Assembly: GCF_004323635.1 (NCBI RefSeq)
Contig: NZ_CP036515.1
Span: forward strand, 3,783,501-3,847,500
Length of the DNA: 64,000 nt
Origin: Lichenihabitans psoromatis
GTDB taxonomy: Bacteria; Pseudomonadota; Alphaproteobacteria; Rhizobiales; Beijerinckiaceae
Direction: 5' to 3'
Shown: positions 48,152-57,399 of the stretch, in pieces
Layout of the letters: every line of letters starts with the position of its first letter
How positions within the stretch are numbered: the first letter of the stretch is position 1
The notes under the pieces: generated by a model
What the model was told of the DNA's origin: nothing
Databases searched by the model: none
What the model saw: only the letters and a program-made list of their open reading frames with translations
Translations under genes and position numbers: made by a program

Positions 48152-49024
48152 TCAGAGAGCGTTGCGTCGGCTGGCTCGCCACATGATCCACTGCCGCTTC
48201 CAGCGCGGGAGCAGCAGAGGCTCGGTGAAGGGGTCCCGTCCCTTGCGCTCGCTGAGGCGTAGGGTCGGCTCGACCAGACTGGTCAGCAGGTAAGCCGGCA
48301 ATGCGGCCGGCTCTATTGTCGATGCTTGATTCCGCAGGGCGTCAAGATGCAGTCGTGCGATGCCCCGCATGTCGGCAAGCATCTGCTCAATCTGCTTGGT
48401 CGCGTGACCGGCTTCGATGTCGGCGGGCTTGAGCTTATGACGCGCCAAAAGATCAGCCGGCAAATAAACCGGCGTGCGGTGCCGCGAAAGGTCGGCGAGT
48501 TGCCCGATGACGCTGAGCGCCACGCCGGCATGGGAGGCGGCCCCGATGCCACCCGGCTCCTGCTTCCCGGTCAAGATGATGGCCAACACCTGGATCGGCC
48601 CCGCCGCCGTCTGCTCGCAATAATTCTCCCAATCGTGCAGCGTCGACATGGGATCGTCGTAGAGATCGAAGCGATGCGCCTCGATCAGGTCAGTCAGCAC
48701 CTCGCGCGGAAGGCGACAAGTCTGAATTGTATCGAGCAATGCGGCCGCGACCGGATGCGACGCGACATCGCCCCGGGCTTCGCCCTCGATCGCGTCGCGC
48801 CACCATTGCAGCCGCAATTCCCCAGCCAATGGTTCCGTGACGCGTTCGCGCACCTGCGCGATCTCGAGCAGGAATGCCCGGACGGCATAAAGATGCGGAC
48901 GCTTCGCAGCCGGTGCGAACAGCATCGCAAGCCAGAAGTCGCGATCGCCCGCTCGGACATGGGCTTCGCAATGGACATAATGTTCAGCAAGCGAGGCCGC
49001 GGCTGATGGCGGAATGTGGCTCAT
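48152..49024 (-). CDS. Squalene/phytoene synthase-family protein, NDUFAF6-like
   Basis: A 290-residue all-helical protein of the squalene/phytoene synthase superfamily. The usual first aspartate-rich motif (DDxxD) is not there: the aligned helix reads LYAVRAFLLEIAQVRERV, and the second motif is only partly kept (IGQLADLSRHRTPVYLP). That pattern and ELRLQWWRDAIEG fit the NDUFAF6-like branch, assembly factors for respiratory complex I in mitochondria, rather than a terpene synthase. It overlaps the Mth938-like (NDUFAF3-like) gene by ATGA, and follows secF. A direct role in complex I assembly here is inference. Confidence 0.82.
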   Translation of the reverse strand: MSHIPPSAAASLAEHYVHCEAHVRAGDRDFWLAMLFAPAAKRPHLYAVRAFLLEIAQVRERVTEPLAGELRLQWWRDAIEGEARGDVASHPVAAALLDTIQTCRLPREVLTDLIEAHRFDLYDDPMSTLHDWENYCEQTAAGPIQVLAIILTGKQEPGGIGAASHAGVALSVIGQLADLSRHRTPVYLPADLLARHKLKPADIEAGHATKQIEQMLADMRGIARLHLDALRNQASTIEPAALPAYLLTSLVEPTLRLSERKGRDPFTEPLLLPRWKRQWIMWRASRRNAL

Positions 49025-49407
49025 GCGACGGCCAGAAGCGCGGCCGCGACCAAACGCCCTTCGCCGATGAGAATATTATACGTCCGCGCCGCAGCGCCGG
49101 TCGACATCGGGTCGGATCGGATGCCGGCTTGTTTCAGCCGTTGGCGCAAGGCGTCCGGCAGCGGAACAAGATCGGTCCCGGTTCCGACAAGCAAAAGTTC
49201 AATGCTGCCCTTCGGCGCGTCGAAGAGCGGTCCGAGCGTTCCGGGCAAGATATCGGCCGGGCTGTCGGCGGTCCACGCGTAGATTCCCGACGACATCACG
49301 ATGATCGAGCCCTTGTGGGACATGCTGGCAAAGCGGAAACCGCCGTTGCCGTAAGCCTCGATCAGATGATTGCCGGGGACGAAGCCATCGTGAAGTTCGC
49401 CAGCCAT
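49021..49407 (-). CDS. Mth938-like domain protein, NDUFAF3-like
   Basis: A 128-residue DUF498/Mth938-like protein, single domain: GGFRFASMSHKGSIIVMSSGIYAW then IELLLVGTGTDLVPLP and AARTYNILIGEGRLVAAALL. Human NDUFAF3 is of this family and works in complex I assembly; the bacterial role is not established. It lies 39 bases after secF and overlaps the next gene, a homologue of another complex I assembly factor. Confidence 0.88.
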   Translation of the reverse strand: MAGELHDGFVPGNHLIEAYGNGGFRFASMSHKGSIIVMSSGIYAWTADSPADILPGTLGPLFDAPKGSIELLLVGTGTDLVPLPDALRQRLKQAGIRSDPMSTGAAARTYNILIGEGRLVAAALLAVA

Positions 49408-49446
49408 TGTGCCTCGGTCCTCAGAGCACGATCGAGCCAGGATCGA

Positions 49447-50406
49447 TCAGGCGGTGGCCTTCGTGGTCTGCACGGGTTTCTGTTTCGGCTCGTTAACCGG
49501 AGCATCCCGCGTTTCGTTGCGAACGCCAAGATAGATCAGAATCGGCGAGCAGATGAAGATCGACGAATAGGTCCCGACGAAAATGCCCCACATCATCGCG
49601 AGCGAGAAGGACTTGATGACTTCACCGCCGAAGAACACCAGCGCCAACAAGGCCAGGAACACGGTCGTGGCCGTCATGATGGTCCGCGGCAGCACAGCGT
49701 TGATCGACATGTCGATCATGTCGGCCGTCGAGATCCGCTTATATTTCTTCATGACTTCCCGGATGCGGTCGAGCACCACCACGGCTTCGTTCAACGAGTA
49801 GCCGACGATCGTCAGAATCGCGGCGATCGACGTCGTGTTGAACTCGAGATGCGTGACCGAGAAGAAGCCGACCGTCAGCAACAGATCGTGCATCGTCGCG
49901 ATGACGGCGCCGACCGCAAATTGCCACTCGAACCGGAACGCCAGATAGACCAGGACGGCGAAGATCGAGACGACGACGCCGAGCGTCCCCGATTGGACCA
50001 ATTCGCCCGAGACCCTCGGTCCGACGACCTCGACGCGTCGAAACTCGTAGCCATCGCCGATCGCGCTCTTGAGTTTGGCGACGGCGGCTTGTTGAGCCGG
50101 ATCGCCGCCGGGTTGGAGGCCGACCCGCAGCGTGACGTCGGACGGCTGGCCAAAGCCCTGCACTTCGAGGTGACCAAGGCCAAGATTGTCGCCGACACGG
50201 CGCAACGTCGAGAGATCCGCCGTACCGGATTTCGCACGAAGTTCGAGCAACGTGCCACCCGCGAAATCGATGCCGAAGTTCACCCCGACCATGATGAACA
50301 TCACGACCGACACGATCGACATGAAAGCCGAGAACGGATAGCTCCAGCGCCGGAAGCGCATGAACCCGAATTTGGTGTTCTCGGGGGCCAGACGAAGAAG
50401 TTTCAT
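49447..50406 (-). CDS. secF: Protein translocase subunit SecF
   Basis: Inner-membrane partner of SecD (319 residues) that uses proton flow to help complete protein export. It has six membrane helices, the first one at YPFSAFMSIVSVVMFIMVG, a periplasmic domain starting with FGIDFAGGTLLELR, and the conserved GYSLNEAVVVLDRIRE in the membrane domain. Separated from secD by 72 bases. Confidence 0.97.
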   Translation of the reverse strand: MKLLRLAPENTKFGFMRFRRWSYPFSAFMSIVSVVMFIMVGVNFGIDFAGGTLLELRAKSGTADLSTLRRVGDNLGLGHLEVQGFGQPSDVTLRVGLQPGGDPAQQAAVAKLKSAIGDGYEFRRVEVVGPRVSGELVQSGTLGVVVSIFAVLVYLAFRFEWQFAVGAVIATMHDLLLTVGFFSVTHLEFNTTSIAAILTIVGYSLNEAVVVLDRIREVMKKYKRISTADMIDMSINAVLPRTIMTATTVFLALLALVFFGGEVIKSFSLAMMWGIFVGTYSSIFICSPILIYLGVRNETRDAPVNEPKQKPVQTTKATA

Positions 50407-50478
50407 ACGGTGGATTGTCCTAAGCGCCGATCGATCGAAGCCACCGGCCAGGATCGACAGAACGACAAGTGAAGCGCG

Positions 50479-52074
50479 TCAGATCGGCAGTTTGGTCGGT
50501 CGCTTGGCCCGATACCAGAGCGCAATCATCATGCGGGTCATGGTGACGGCTGTCACGATCGAGGTCAGAATCCCCAGCCCGAGCGAAACCGCGAAGCCCC
50601 GCACCGGACCTGACCCGAAGAGATACAGGATCAGGGCCGCCACGAACATCGTGACGTTCGAATCGACGATGGTTGCGAAAGCCCGCTTGAAGCCTGAGTC
50701 CAGCGACGAGATGATCGAGCGCCCGGCGTGATTTTCTTCCCTGATCCGCTCGTAGATCAGCACGTTGGCATCCACCGCGAGGCCGATCGTCAGCACGATC
50801 CCCGCGATACCCGGCAACGTGAGGGTGGCGCCGAGCAACACCATGGCGGCGAAAATCAGCAAGATATGAACCGCCAAGGCAATATCGGCGAAGATGCCAA
50901 AAATACCGTAGGTCGTGATCATGTAGGTGAGGACGAGAGCGGCCGCGACATAGAAAGCGGTCTTTCCGGCGTTGATCGAGTCCTGCCCGAGGCCAGGACC
51001 GACGGTGCGTTCCTCAACGACCGTCAGCTTCGCCGGCAGCGCGCCGGCGCGAAGCAGCACCGCAAGGTTGTTGGCCTCTTCGACCGTGAAGCCGCCGGAA
51101 ATCTGGCCCGAGCCGCCGGGAATCGCGCCACGGATCACCGGAGCCGAGACGACCTTGCCGTCGAGCACGATGGCGAACCGCTTGCCGACATTTTCGGAGG
51201 TGACCTGACCGAATTGTTGCCCACCGCGCAGATTGAAGCGGAAATTGACGACAGGCTGCCCGGTCTGCTGCTCGAAGCCGGGGGACGCATCGGTGAGATC
51301 CTCGCCCTGAACCATGATCTGACGCTGCACCGGCGTCGTCCCGGGACTATCGGACTTGTAGTTCGGCAGGTCCTCGATATCGGCCGGGTTGGCGCCGGGG
51401 TCGGCGACGAGGCGAAACTCGAGCTTCGCGGTCGTCCCGAGGATATCCTTCAGGCGCTGCGTGTCCTGCAGGCCCGGAACTTCGACTAGAATTCTGTCGT
51501 CGCCGACCCGCTGGATGTTCGGCTCGGTCGTGCCGAGGGCATCGACGCGACGTCTCAGAACTTCGATCGACTGATCGACCGCACGCCGGACCCGGTCGTT
51601 GATCCCTGCGTCCGAGAGGGTCAGTTGGATCAGTCCATCACTGCCCTGGTTGATCGTGAAGCTGGAGACGGCGCCCGTCAGGCTCGCACCGATCGGAGCG
51701 GCCAACGCCTGAAGCTTGGGCAACAACTTGTCGCGCTCGGCTGCGTCCGGCACGCGCAACTGCACCCCACGGCTCTGCATACCGACGCCGCCGGTGAGAC
51801 GAACATTCTGCTCGCGCAGCAGCCGCCGCACATCGTCGCGCAGGTTTTCGACCTGCGTCTTGGTCACGGCATTCGCGTCGACTTCGAGAAGCACATGCGC
51901 GCCGCCCTGAAGATCGAGCCCCAGCACGATCGCGCGCGCCGGCAACCAGGACGGGCTATGTTTGAGAACGTCTTCGCGCAGATCGGGCGGAAGCAAGCTC
52001 GGGATCACCAGAAGGATGGCGATCAATGTCCCTGCGAGGATCGACAAGATCTTCCAGGTGGCAAAACGCATCAT
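50479..52074 (-). CDS. secD: Protein translocase subunit SecD
   Basis: SecD (531 residues) with an N-terminal membrane helix, the conserved GLDLQGGAHVLLEVD, a large periplasmic domain, and five further helices with GIAGIVLTIGLAVDANVLIYERIREE. Works with SecF and YajC at the SecYEG channel. Two consecutive ATG codons (52074 and 52071) could start it. Confidence 0.97.
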   Translation of the reverse strand: MMRFATWKILSILAGTLIAILLVIPSLLPPDLREDVLKHSPSWLPARAIVLGLDLQGGAHVLLEVDANAVTKTQVENLRDDVRRLLREQNVRLTGGVGMQSRGVQLRVPDAAERDKLLPKLQALAAPIGASLTGAVSSFTINQGSDGLIQLTLSDAGINDRVRRAVDQSIEVLRRRVDALGTTEPNIQRVGDDRILVEVPGLQDTQRLKDILGTTAKLEFRLVADPGANPADIEDLPNYKSDSPGTTPVQRQIMVQGEDLTDASPGFEQQTGQPVVNFRFNLRGGQQFGQVTSENVGKRFAIVLDGKVVSAPVIRGAIPGGSGQISGGFTVEEANNLAVLLRAGALPAKLTVVEERTVGPGLGQDSINAGKTAFYVAAALVLTYMITTYGIFGIFADIALAVHILLIFAAMVLLGATLTLPGIAGIVLTIGLAVDANVLIYERIREENHAGRSIISSLDSGFKRAFATIVDSNVTMFVAALILYLFGSGPVRGFAVSLGLGILTSIVTAVTMTRMMIALWYRAKRPTKLPI

Positions 52075-52141
52075 GGGCTTGCTTCAACACTCTTGAGGCG
52101 CGTGCCTTTGGCTCAGGCCACGCGACGAAACGAAGGAGCGG

Positions 52142-52486
52142 TCAGGCCTTGACCGGGACGTCCTTGACGGGCTCGCCCTTGGCGCGCACCTCGGAAATCA
52201 TCGTCCGCAACAGGCGAACCCGCACGTTGACGGCAATCTCGAGTTCGATCTCGGCCGGCTCGGTCGCCTTGGTGACCTTGCCGATGAGGCCGCCCGTCGT
52301 GACGACGGTGTCGCCGCGGCGCACGTTGCTGACGAGATCGCGGTGATCCTTAGCGCGCTTTTGCTGAGGGCGGAGGATCAGAAAATACATGATGACGAGG
52401 ATGACCGCGAAGGGGGCCATCTGAAGAACGAGGTCCATTCCGCCACCGGACATGCCGGGCGTTTGTGCAAATGCGGGCGTAAACAA
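52142..52486 (-). CDS. yajC: Preprotein translocase accessory subunit YajC
   Basis: A 114-residue single-span membrane protein: APFAVILVIMYFLILRPQQKRAKDH is the standard YajC helix and basic flank, followed by VRRGDTVVTTGGLIGKV. The TTG at 52486 gives the usual start FTPAFAQTPG; an ATG eleven codons later is possible. First gene of yajC-secD-secF. The gap up to the reductase gene (52487-52623) shows nothing clear. Confidence 0.93.
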   Translation of the reverse strand: MFTPAFAQTPGMSGGGMDLVLQMAPFAVILVIMYFLILRPQQKRAKDHRDLVSNVRRGDTVVTTGGLIGKVTKATEPAEIELEIAVNVRVRLLRTMISEVRAKGEPVKDVPVKA

Positions 52487-52623
52487 AGCGGGCAGACTCC
52501 AAAGCTCGGCCGGGATGTGCCCGGGTGGTGCGAGCGGCGCGGACTATACAAGCCGCCAATGCGATTGCAATGGCGGCTTGGAACCGACCGACCGCTTGGA
52601 TCAGCCGCGCCGGTTTGACGGTT

Positions 52624-53607
52624 TCATTCGAATCCGGCGACCGCATGAGGCGTGTAAGCAGCCTCCAATTTGGCGACCTCCTCGGTCGATAAGTCGATCG
52701 CCAGCGCCGCCACGGCATCGTCGAGGTGATGTGGCTTCGAGGCGCCGATAATTGGAGCGGTTACGCCCGGCTGCGCCAACAGCCAGGCAAGGGCTACCTG
52801 CGCCTGCGGTACGCCGCGCGCAGCCGCGACCTCGGCTGTGGCGGCCACGACGGCTTTGTCGGAGGCGTCGCTCGCATAAAGCGTCTTGCCGAACTCGTCC
52901 GTCTCGGCCCGCTTGGTGGTTGGCTGGTCCTCCCACGGGCGGGTCAGCTTGCCGCGAGCCAGCGGGCTCCAGGGAATGACGCCGATGCCTTCCTCAATGC
53001 AGAGGCCCATCATCTCGCGCTCCTCCTCTCGATAGATGAGATTGTAGTGGTTCTGCATCGAGACGAAGCGTGTCCAACCATGCAGGTCGGCGAGGTAAAG
53101 CGCTTTGGCGAACTGCCACGCATGCATCGACGAGGCACCGATATAGAGTGCCTTTCCGGCCTTCACGACATCGTGCAGCGCCTCCAGCGTTTCTTCGATC
53201 GGCGTGTGCGGATCGAACCGGTGGATCTGGTAGAGGTCGACGAAGTCGGTGCCGAGCCGCTTAAGGCTTGCGTCGATTTCGGCCATGATGGCCTTGCGCG
53301 ATAGCCCGCGCCCGTTGGCGTCCTTCCGCATCGGGCCGTTGACCTTGGTGGCCAGCACGATCTCGTGGCGCGGCACATAGTCGAGCAGCGCTTTCCCGAC
53401 GATCTCCTCGCTCGACCCGGCCGAATAGACGTTCGCTGTATCGAAAAACGTGATCCCGGCGTCGAGCGCCCGCTTGAGAAAGGGCCGGCTCTCTGCTTCG
53501 GGCAACGTCCAGGGATGCGGGCCGCGATCCGGCTCGCCATAGGTCATGCAGCCGAGACAAAGCCGCGACACTTGGAGACCGGTGCCGCCGAGGTTCAAGT
53601 AATGCAT
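52624..53607 (-). CDS. Aldo/keto reductase
   Basis: A 327-residue NADPH-dependent aldo/keto reductase. The catalytic tetrad is readable: D56, Y61 (DTANVYSAG), K88 (LATKVN) and H129 (LYQIHRFD). The C-terminal NADPH-binding part has GASKPHHLDDAV. It looks most like the YajO/potassium-channel-beta group; the substrate is unknown. AAGAGGTGG precedes the ATG. Divergent from ppiD. Confidence 0.92.
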   Translation of the reverse strand: MHYLNLGGTGLQVSRLCLGCMTYGEPDRGPHPWTLPEAESRPFLKRALDAGITFFDTANVYSAGSSEEIVGKALLDYVPRHEIVLATKVNGPMRKDANGRGLSRKAIMAEIDASLKRLGTDFVDLYQIHRFDPHTPIEETLEALHDVVKAGKALYIGASSMHAWQFAKALYLADLHGWTRFVSMQNHYNLIYREEEREMMGLCIEEGIGVIPWSPLARGKLTRPWEDQPTTKRAETDEFGKTLYASDASDKAVVAATAEVAAARGVPQAQVALAWLLAQPGVTAPIIGASKPHHLDDAVAALAIDLSTEEVAKLEAAYTPHAVAGFE

Positions 53608-53699
53608 TGCTGATCCACCTCTTGAAAAGGGATATGGCGCAAGACTTGGCCCAGGCCGGCAACCCCGACAAGTCCCCGTCGCCGCACCATCGCTTCGCG

Positions 53700-53728
53700 T
53701 TGCGCGGGCGGGACACGCTCCCTATAGT
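53700..53728 (+). promoter_or_regulatory. Candidate sigma-70 promoter of ppiD-trpE
   Basis: TTGCGC (53700-53705) and TATAGT (53723-53728) are 17 bases apart, about 75 bases before the ppiD start, in the divergent region with the reductase gene. A GGCCCG-GAG-CGGGCC hairpin follows in the leader (53739-53753). Confidence 0.5.
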
Positions 53729-53802
53729 GCGCCGCGCCGGCCCGGAGCGGGCCACTTGGCCCAGGCGCCATTCCATCGATGATCCGTTGAACGAGACCAC
53801 AT

Positions 53803-55704
53803 ATGCTTGAGAGCCTGCGCGCCATCCAGAACACGACGGCGGGCAAAGCCGTCGTCGCGGTCATCATGGGCCTGATCATGGTGAGCTTCGTGATCTGGGG
53901 AATCGGCCCTGTATTTACTGGCTTTAACGCCAACCAGATCGCCAGCGTGGGAACCGCCAGTGTCACGGTGGAGGCCTTCCGCCAAGCATATCAGAACGAG
54001 TTGCAGCAATTGCAGCAGCGCGCCCGGCGGCAGATCACCAACGCCCAGGCGCATCAATATGGCATCGATACGCAGGTGCTCTCGCGCCTCGTGTCGGAAG
54101 CCGTGCTGGATAATCAGACCTCGACCATGGGCCTGTCGATCTCGGACGATCAGATCGCCAAGGCGATTGTCTCCGACCCGACCTTCAAGGGCGCCAGCGG
54201 ACAGTTCGACCGCAATCAGTTCAACGCCATTCTTCGCGACAATGACATGACCGAGCAGATGTTCGTGCGCGAGCAGCGCAACGTCTACCTGCGGCAGGAG
54301 CTCGTTCAAGGTCTCGTCGGAAGCATCAAGACCCCCGTCGCGGCGGTCGAAACGCTGCACCGTTTCGATGCCGAAACGCGCAGCATCGACTCGATCGTGC
54401 TGCCGAGTTCGGTGGCGGGAACGATCCCGCAGCCCGACGACGCCACGCTGAAAAAGTTCTTCGACGACCGCGCCCAAACATTCCGGGCCCCGGAATATCG
54501 CAAGCTCGTCCTGCTGCCGCTGACGCCGACGGCTCTGGCCAAGCCAGACGACGTGTCGGATGCCGATGTCGCCAAGCTCTATGACAGCGTCAAGGATGCT
54601 CGATACGGCACGCCCGAATATCGGACGTTGCGCCAAATCGTATTCCCGTCCGAGGCGGAGGCGGTCGCGGCCGCCCAGGCCATCAAGTCCGGCAAGAGCT
54701 TTGCCGATATCGCGACCGAGCGGAAGCTCAGCGACAAAGATCTCGATCTCGGCCGCGTCACCAAAGCCAGTCTGTTCGACAAGGCCGTGGCGGATGCGGC
54801 TTTTGCCTTGCCGCTCAACGGGGTCAGCGATCCGATCAAGAATGCCTTCGGGGCCGCGATCGTCGAGGTCACGGCTATCGATCCGGCCACGGTTCGTCCG
54901 CTCGCCGAGGTCGCGCCCGCGCTGCGCGGCGAGATCGCGGCCAGCCGCGCGGCCGAAAACATTCGCGCCCTGCACGACAAGGTCGAGGACGCGCGCGCGT
55001 CGGGCCAGAGCCTCGTCGATGCCGCCAAGGCCGCCGGGCTGTCGGCTCGCACGACGGAGCCCGTCGACGCTTCCGGACGCGACAAGGACGGTAAGCCGAT
55101 CGCCGATATTCCCGATGTCGCCGCCGTCCTGAAAGCCGCCTTCGCGTCCGACGTCGGCGTCGACAATGATGTCGTCCGGACACCGGACGGCGGCCAGATC
55201 TTTTACGAGGTGGCGGCGATCGAGCCCGCCCGCGCGCAGAGCCTCGACGAGGTCAAGACGAAGGTCGAGGCTGCATGGCGTCGCGACGAGACCGCAAAAG
55301 CGCTCAGCGCCAAGGCCGAAGCGCTGGTTAAGGAGATCGACGGCGGCACCTCGATCGAGGCCGTGGCCAAGACCCTCGGCCTTCCGGTGCAACATGTCGC
55401 CGACGTGCGCCGCCAAGGTGGCACCGGCCTCGATGCCAGCACGGTCGCACAGGTGTTCAATGAGCCGGTCGGTCAGGCCGCCTCGGCGGCTGGCGGAGGC
55501 GACACACGCATCGTGTTCAAGATTCTTGGGAGCGTCGTGCCCCCGCTCGACGCGGAGTCGCCACAGACCAAGCAGATGGACGCGCAGTACCAATCCTGGC
55601 TCGCCGAGGACATGCTTGCCTCCTATCTCACCCAAGTGCAGGGCAAGATTGGCGTCCGAATCAATCCGACGGCCTATCGCGCCGCGATCGGCAGCGACTC
55701 ATGA
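53803..55704 (+). CDS. ppiD: Membrane-anchored periplasmic folding factor PpiD
   Basis: A 633-residue PpiD/SurA-type protein. One membrane helix at 18-36 (AVVAVIMGLIMVSFVIWGIGP) anchors it, followed by a SurA-N-like helical domain, a parvulin domain around residues 250-360 (YRTLRQIVFPSEAEAVAAAQAI, FADIATERKLSDKDLDLG), and a C-terminal helical part. It helps fold proteins leaving the Sec channel. Its stop overlaps trpE by ATGA, so the chaperone and the tryptophan enzyme share a transcript. Confidence 0.92.
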   Translation: MLESLRAIQNTTAGKAVVAVIMGLIMVSFVIWGIGPVFTGFNANQIASVGTASVTVEAFRQAYQNELQQLQQRARRQITNAQAHQYGIDTQVLSRLVSEAVLDNQTSTMGLSISDDQIAKAIVSDPTFKGASGQFDRNQFNAILRDNDMTEQMFVREQRNVYLRQELVQGLVGSIKTPVAAVETLHRFDAETRSIDSIVLPSSVAGTIPQPDDATLKKFFDDRAQTFRAPEYRKLVLLPLTPTALAKPDDVSDADVAKLYDSVKDARYGTPEYRTLRQIVFPSEAEAVAAAQAIKSGKSFADIATERKLSDKDLDLGRVTKASLFDKAVADAAFALPLNGVSDPIKNAFGAAIVEVTAIDPATVRPLAEVAPALRGEIAASRAAENIRALHDKVEDARASGQSLVDAAKAAGLSARTTEPVDASGRDKDGKPIADIPDVAAVLKAAFASDVGVDNDVVRTPDGGQIFYEVAAIEPARAQSLDEVKTKVEAAWRRDETAKALSAKAEALVKEIDGGTSIEAVAKTLGLPVQHVADVRRQGGTGLDASTVAQVFNEPVGQAASAAGGGDTRIVFKILGSVVPPLDAESPQTKQMDAQYQSWLAEDMLASYLTQVQGKIGVRINPTAYRAAIGSDS

Positions 55705-57221
55705 CGACGACGCAAGCGTTCGACGCTTTCTCGACGGATTATGACGCGGGCCGGCCGACGCTAATCCGGTCCGTGCTGGTCGCCGATCTCGAGACGCCGG
55801 TCTCGGCTTTCCTGAAGCTGTCGCAGGGGCGCGAGGGGAACATTTTCCTGCTCGAATCGGTCGAAGGCGGCATGACACGCGGCCGTTATTCGATGATCGG
55901 GCTCGACCCCGACGTCATCTGGCGCTGCACGGGTGAAAGCTCCGAAATCGACCGTGACGCTCTGTCGGGCAACGGCCATTATCAGCCCTGCCCCGGCAAG
56001 CCGCTCGCGGCATTGCGGGCGTTGTTGGTCGAATCGGGCATCCCGCATGTCGAGGGCCTACCCCCGATGGCGGCGGGGGTGTTCGGCTATCTCGGCTACG
56101 ACATGGTGCGCCACATGGAGCGGCTTGCCCCGGCCAAGCCCGACCCGATCGGCGTGCCCGACGCCATCATGATCCGGCCCACCGTCATGGTGGTGTTCGA
56201 CGCGGTGAAGGACGAGATCTCCGTCGTGACCCCCGTGCGCCCGAGGCCGGGTGTGTCGGCCGCGACCGCCCATGCCTCAGCCATCGACCGGCTCGACGCG
56301 ATCGTGGCGATCCTGGAAGGTCCGCTCGCGGTCGTGGCGCAGCCGGTCGATCCGCTTGTCGAGGCGAGCGAGCCGGTCTCGAACACGGGCACCGCGGCGT
56401 TTCTCGACATGGTCGCGACCGCGAAGGACTACATCGTTGCGGGCGACGTGTTCCAAGTCGTCCTCAGCCAGCGCTATTCCGCGCCTTTCGCGCTTCCGCC
56501 GTTCTCGCTCTATCGGGCGCTGCGCCGTGTCAATCCGGCGCCGTTCCTGTCCTACCTCGATTTTGGCGGCTTCCAGATCTGCTGCTCAAGCCCCGAAATT
56601 CTGGTCCGGGTTCGCGACGGCGACGTCACGATCCGACCGATCGCTGGGACCCGGCGGCGCGGTGAGACGGCCGAGCAGGATCGTGCTTTGGAGGCAGAAC
56701 TCTTGGCCGACCCGAAAGAGCGTTCCGAACATCTGATGTTGCTCGATCTTGGGCGCAACGATGTGGGACGTGTCTCCGAGATCGGGAGCGTCACTGTCAC
56801 CGAAAGCTTCGGCATCGAACGCTACAGCCATGTGATGCATATCGTCTCCAACGTCGTGGGCCGGCTTGGTGAGCGGTTCGACAATATCGACGCGCTCGCC
56901 GCAGGCTTCCCGGCCGGTACCGTCTCGGGTGCTCCCAAGGTGCGCGCGATGGAGATCATCGACGAACTCGAGCTGGAAAAGCGCGGCATCTATGGTGGCT
57001 GCATCGGCTATTTCGGCGCCGGCGGTGAGATGGATACGTGCATCGTCCTGCGCACCAGCGTCATCAAGGATGGCGTCATGCACGTGCAGGCCGGCGCCGG
57101 CATCGTCTACGACTCGGACCCCGCGTCCGAAGATGCCGAATGCGCCAACAAGGCCCGCGCCCTCGTGCGCGCCGCTGAGGAAGCCGTCCGGTTCGCGACC
57201 TCGGCCAAACGGGGGCAGTGA
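55701..57221 (+). CDS. trpE: Anthranilate synthase component I
   Basis: Makes anthranilate from chorismate with the TrpG glutaminase (506 residues). The chorismate-binding domain has IAGTRRRGETAEQDRALEAEL, HLMLLDLGRNDVGRV, AGTVSGAPKVRAMEIIDELE and YGGCIGYFG. The tryptophan-binding LLES element is present in FLLESVEGG near residue 50, so feedback inhibition is likely. It is in an operon with ppiD, away from trpG by two genes; no leader peptide is seen before it. Confidence 0.97.
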   Translation: MTTTQAFDAFSTDYDAGRPTLIRSVLVADLETPVSAFLKLSQGREGNIFLLESVEGGMTRGRYSMIGLDPDVIWRCTGESSEIDRDALSGNGHYQPCPGKPLAALRALLVESGIPHVEGLPPMAAGVFGYLGYDMVRHMERLAPAKPDPIGVPDAIMIRPTVMVVFDAVKDEISVVTPVRPRPGVSAATAHASAIDRLDAIVAILEGPLAVVAQPVDPLVEASEPVSNTGTAAFLDMVATAKDYIVAGDVFQVVLSQRYSAPFALPPFSLYRALRRVNPAPFLSYLDFGGFQICCSSPEILVRVRDGDVTIRPIAGTRRRGETAEQDRALEAELLADPKERSEHLMLLDLGRNDVGRVSEIGSVTVTESFGIERYSHVMHIVSNVVGRLGERFDNIDALAAGFPAGTVSGAPKVRAMEIIDELELEKRGIYGGCIGYFGAGGEMDTCIVLRTSVIKDGVMHVQAGAGIVYDSDPASEDAECANKARALVRAAEEAVRFATSAKRGQ

Positions 57222-57399
57222 GTCGCAACCCTTCTCGAACCGAAAGCGACTGCTGCGGTTCATTCACCGTGCCGACCGAATGCGGAACCTCAACCGAACA
57301 GATGAGGGACCTTAAGCGTTACAGCAGGGTATGAACCGTCAAGACCACAGTGAACGCGGTGCGGCACAGAGTGGGTTCGGTTCTGTGAAAGAGGTTTCG

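Noticed and set aside
48152..49024. Reading the squalene/phytoene synthase-like gene as a carotenoid or hopanoid enzyme
   Set aside because: The first aspartate-rich motif is missing and the second is incomplete, and no other terpenoid gene is near; the NDUFAF6-like branch fits better.
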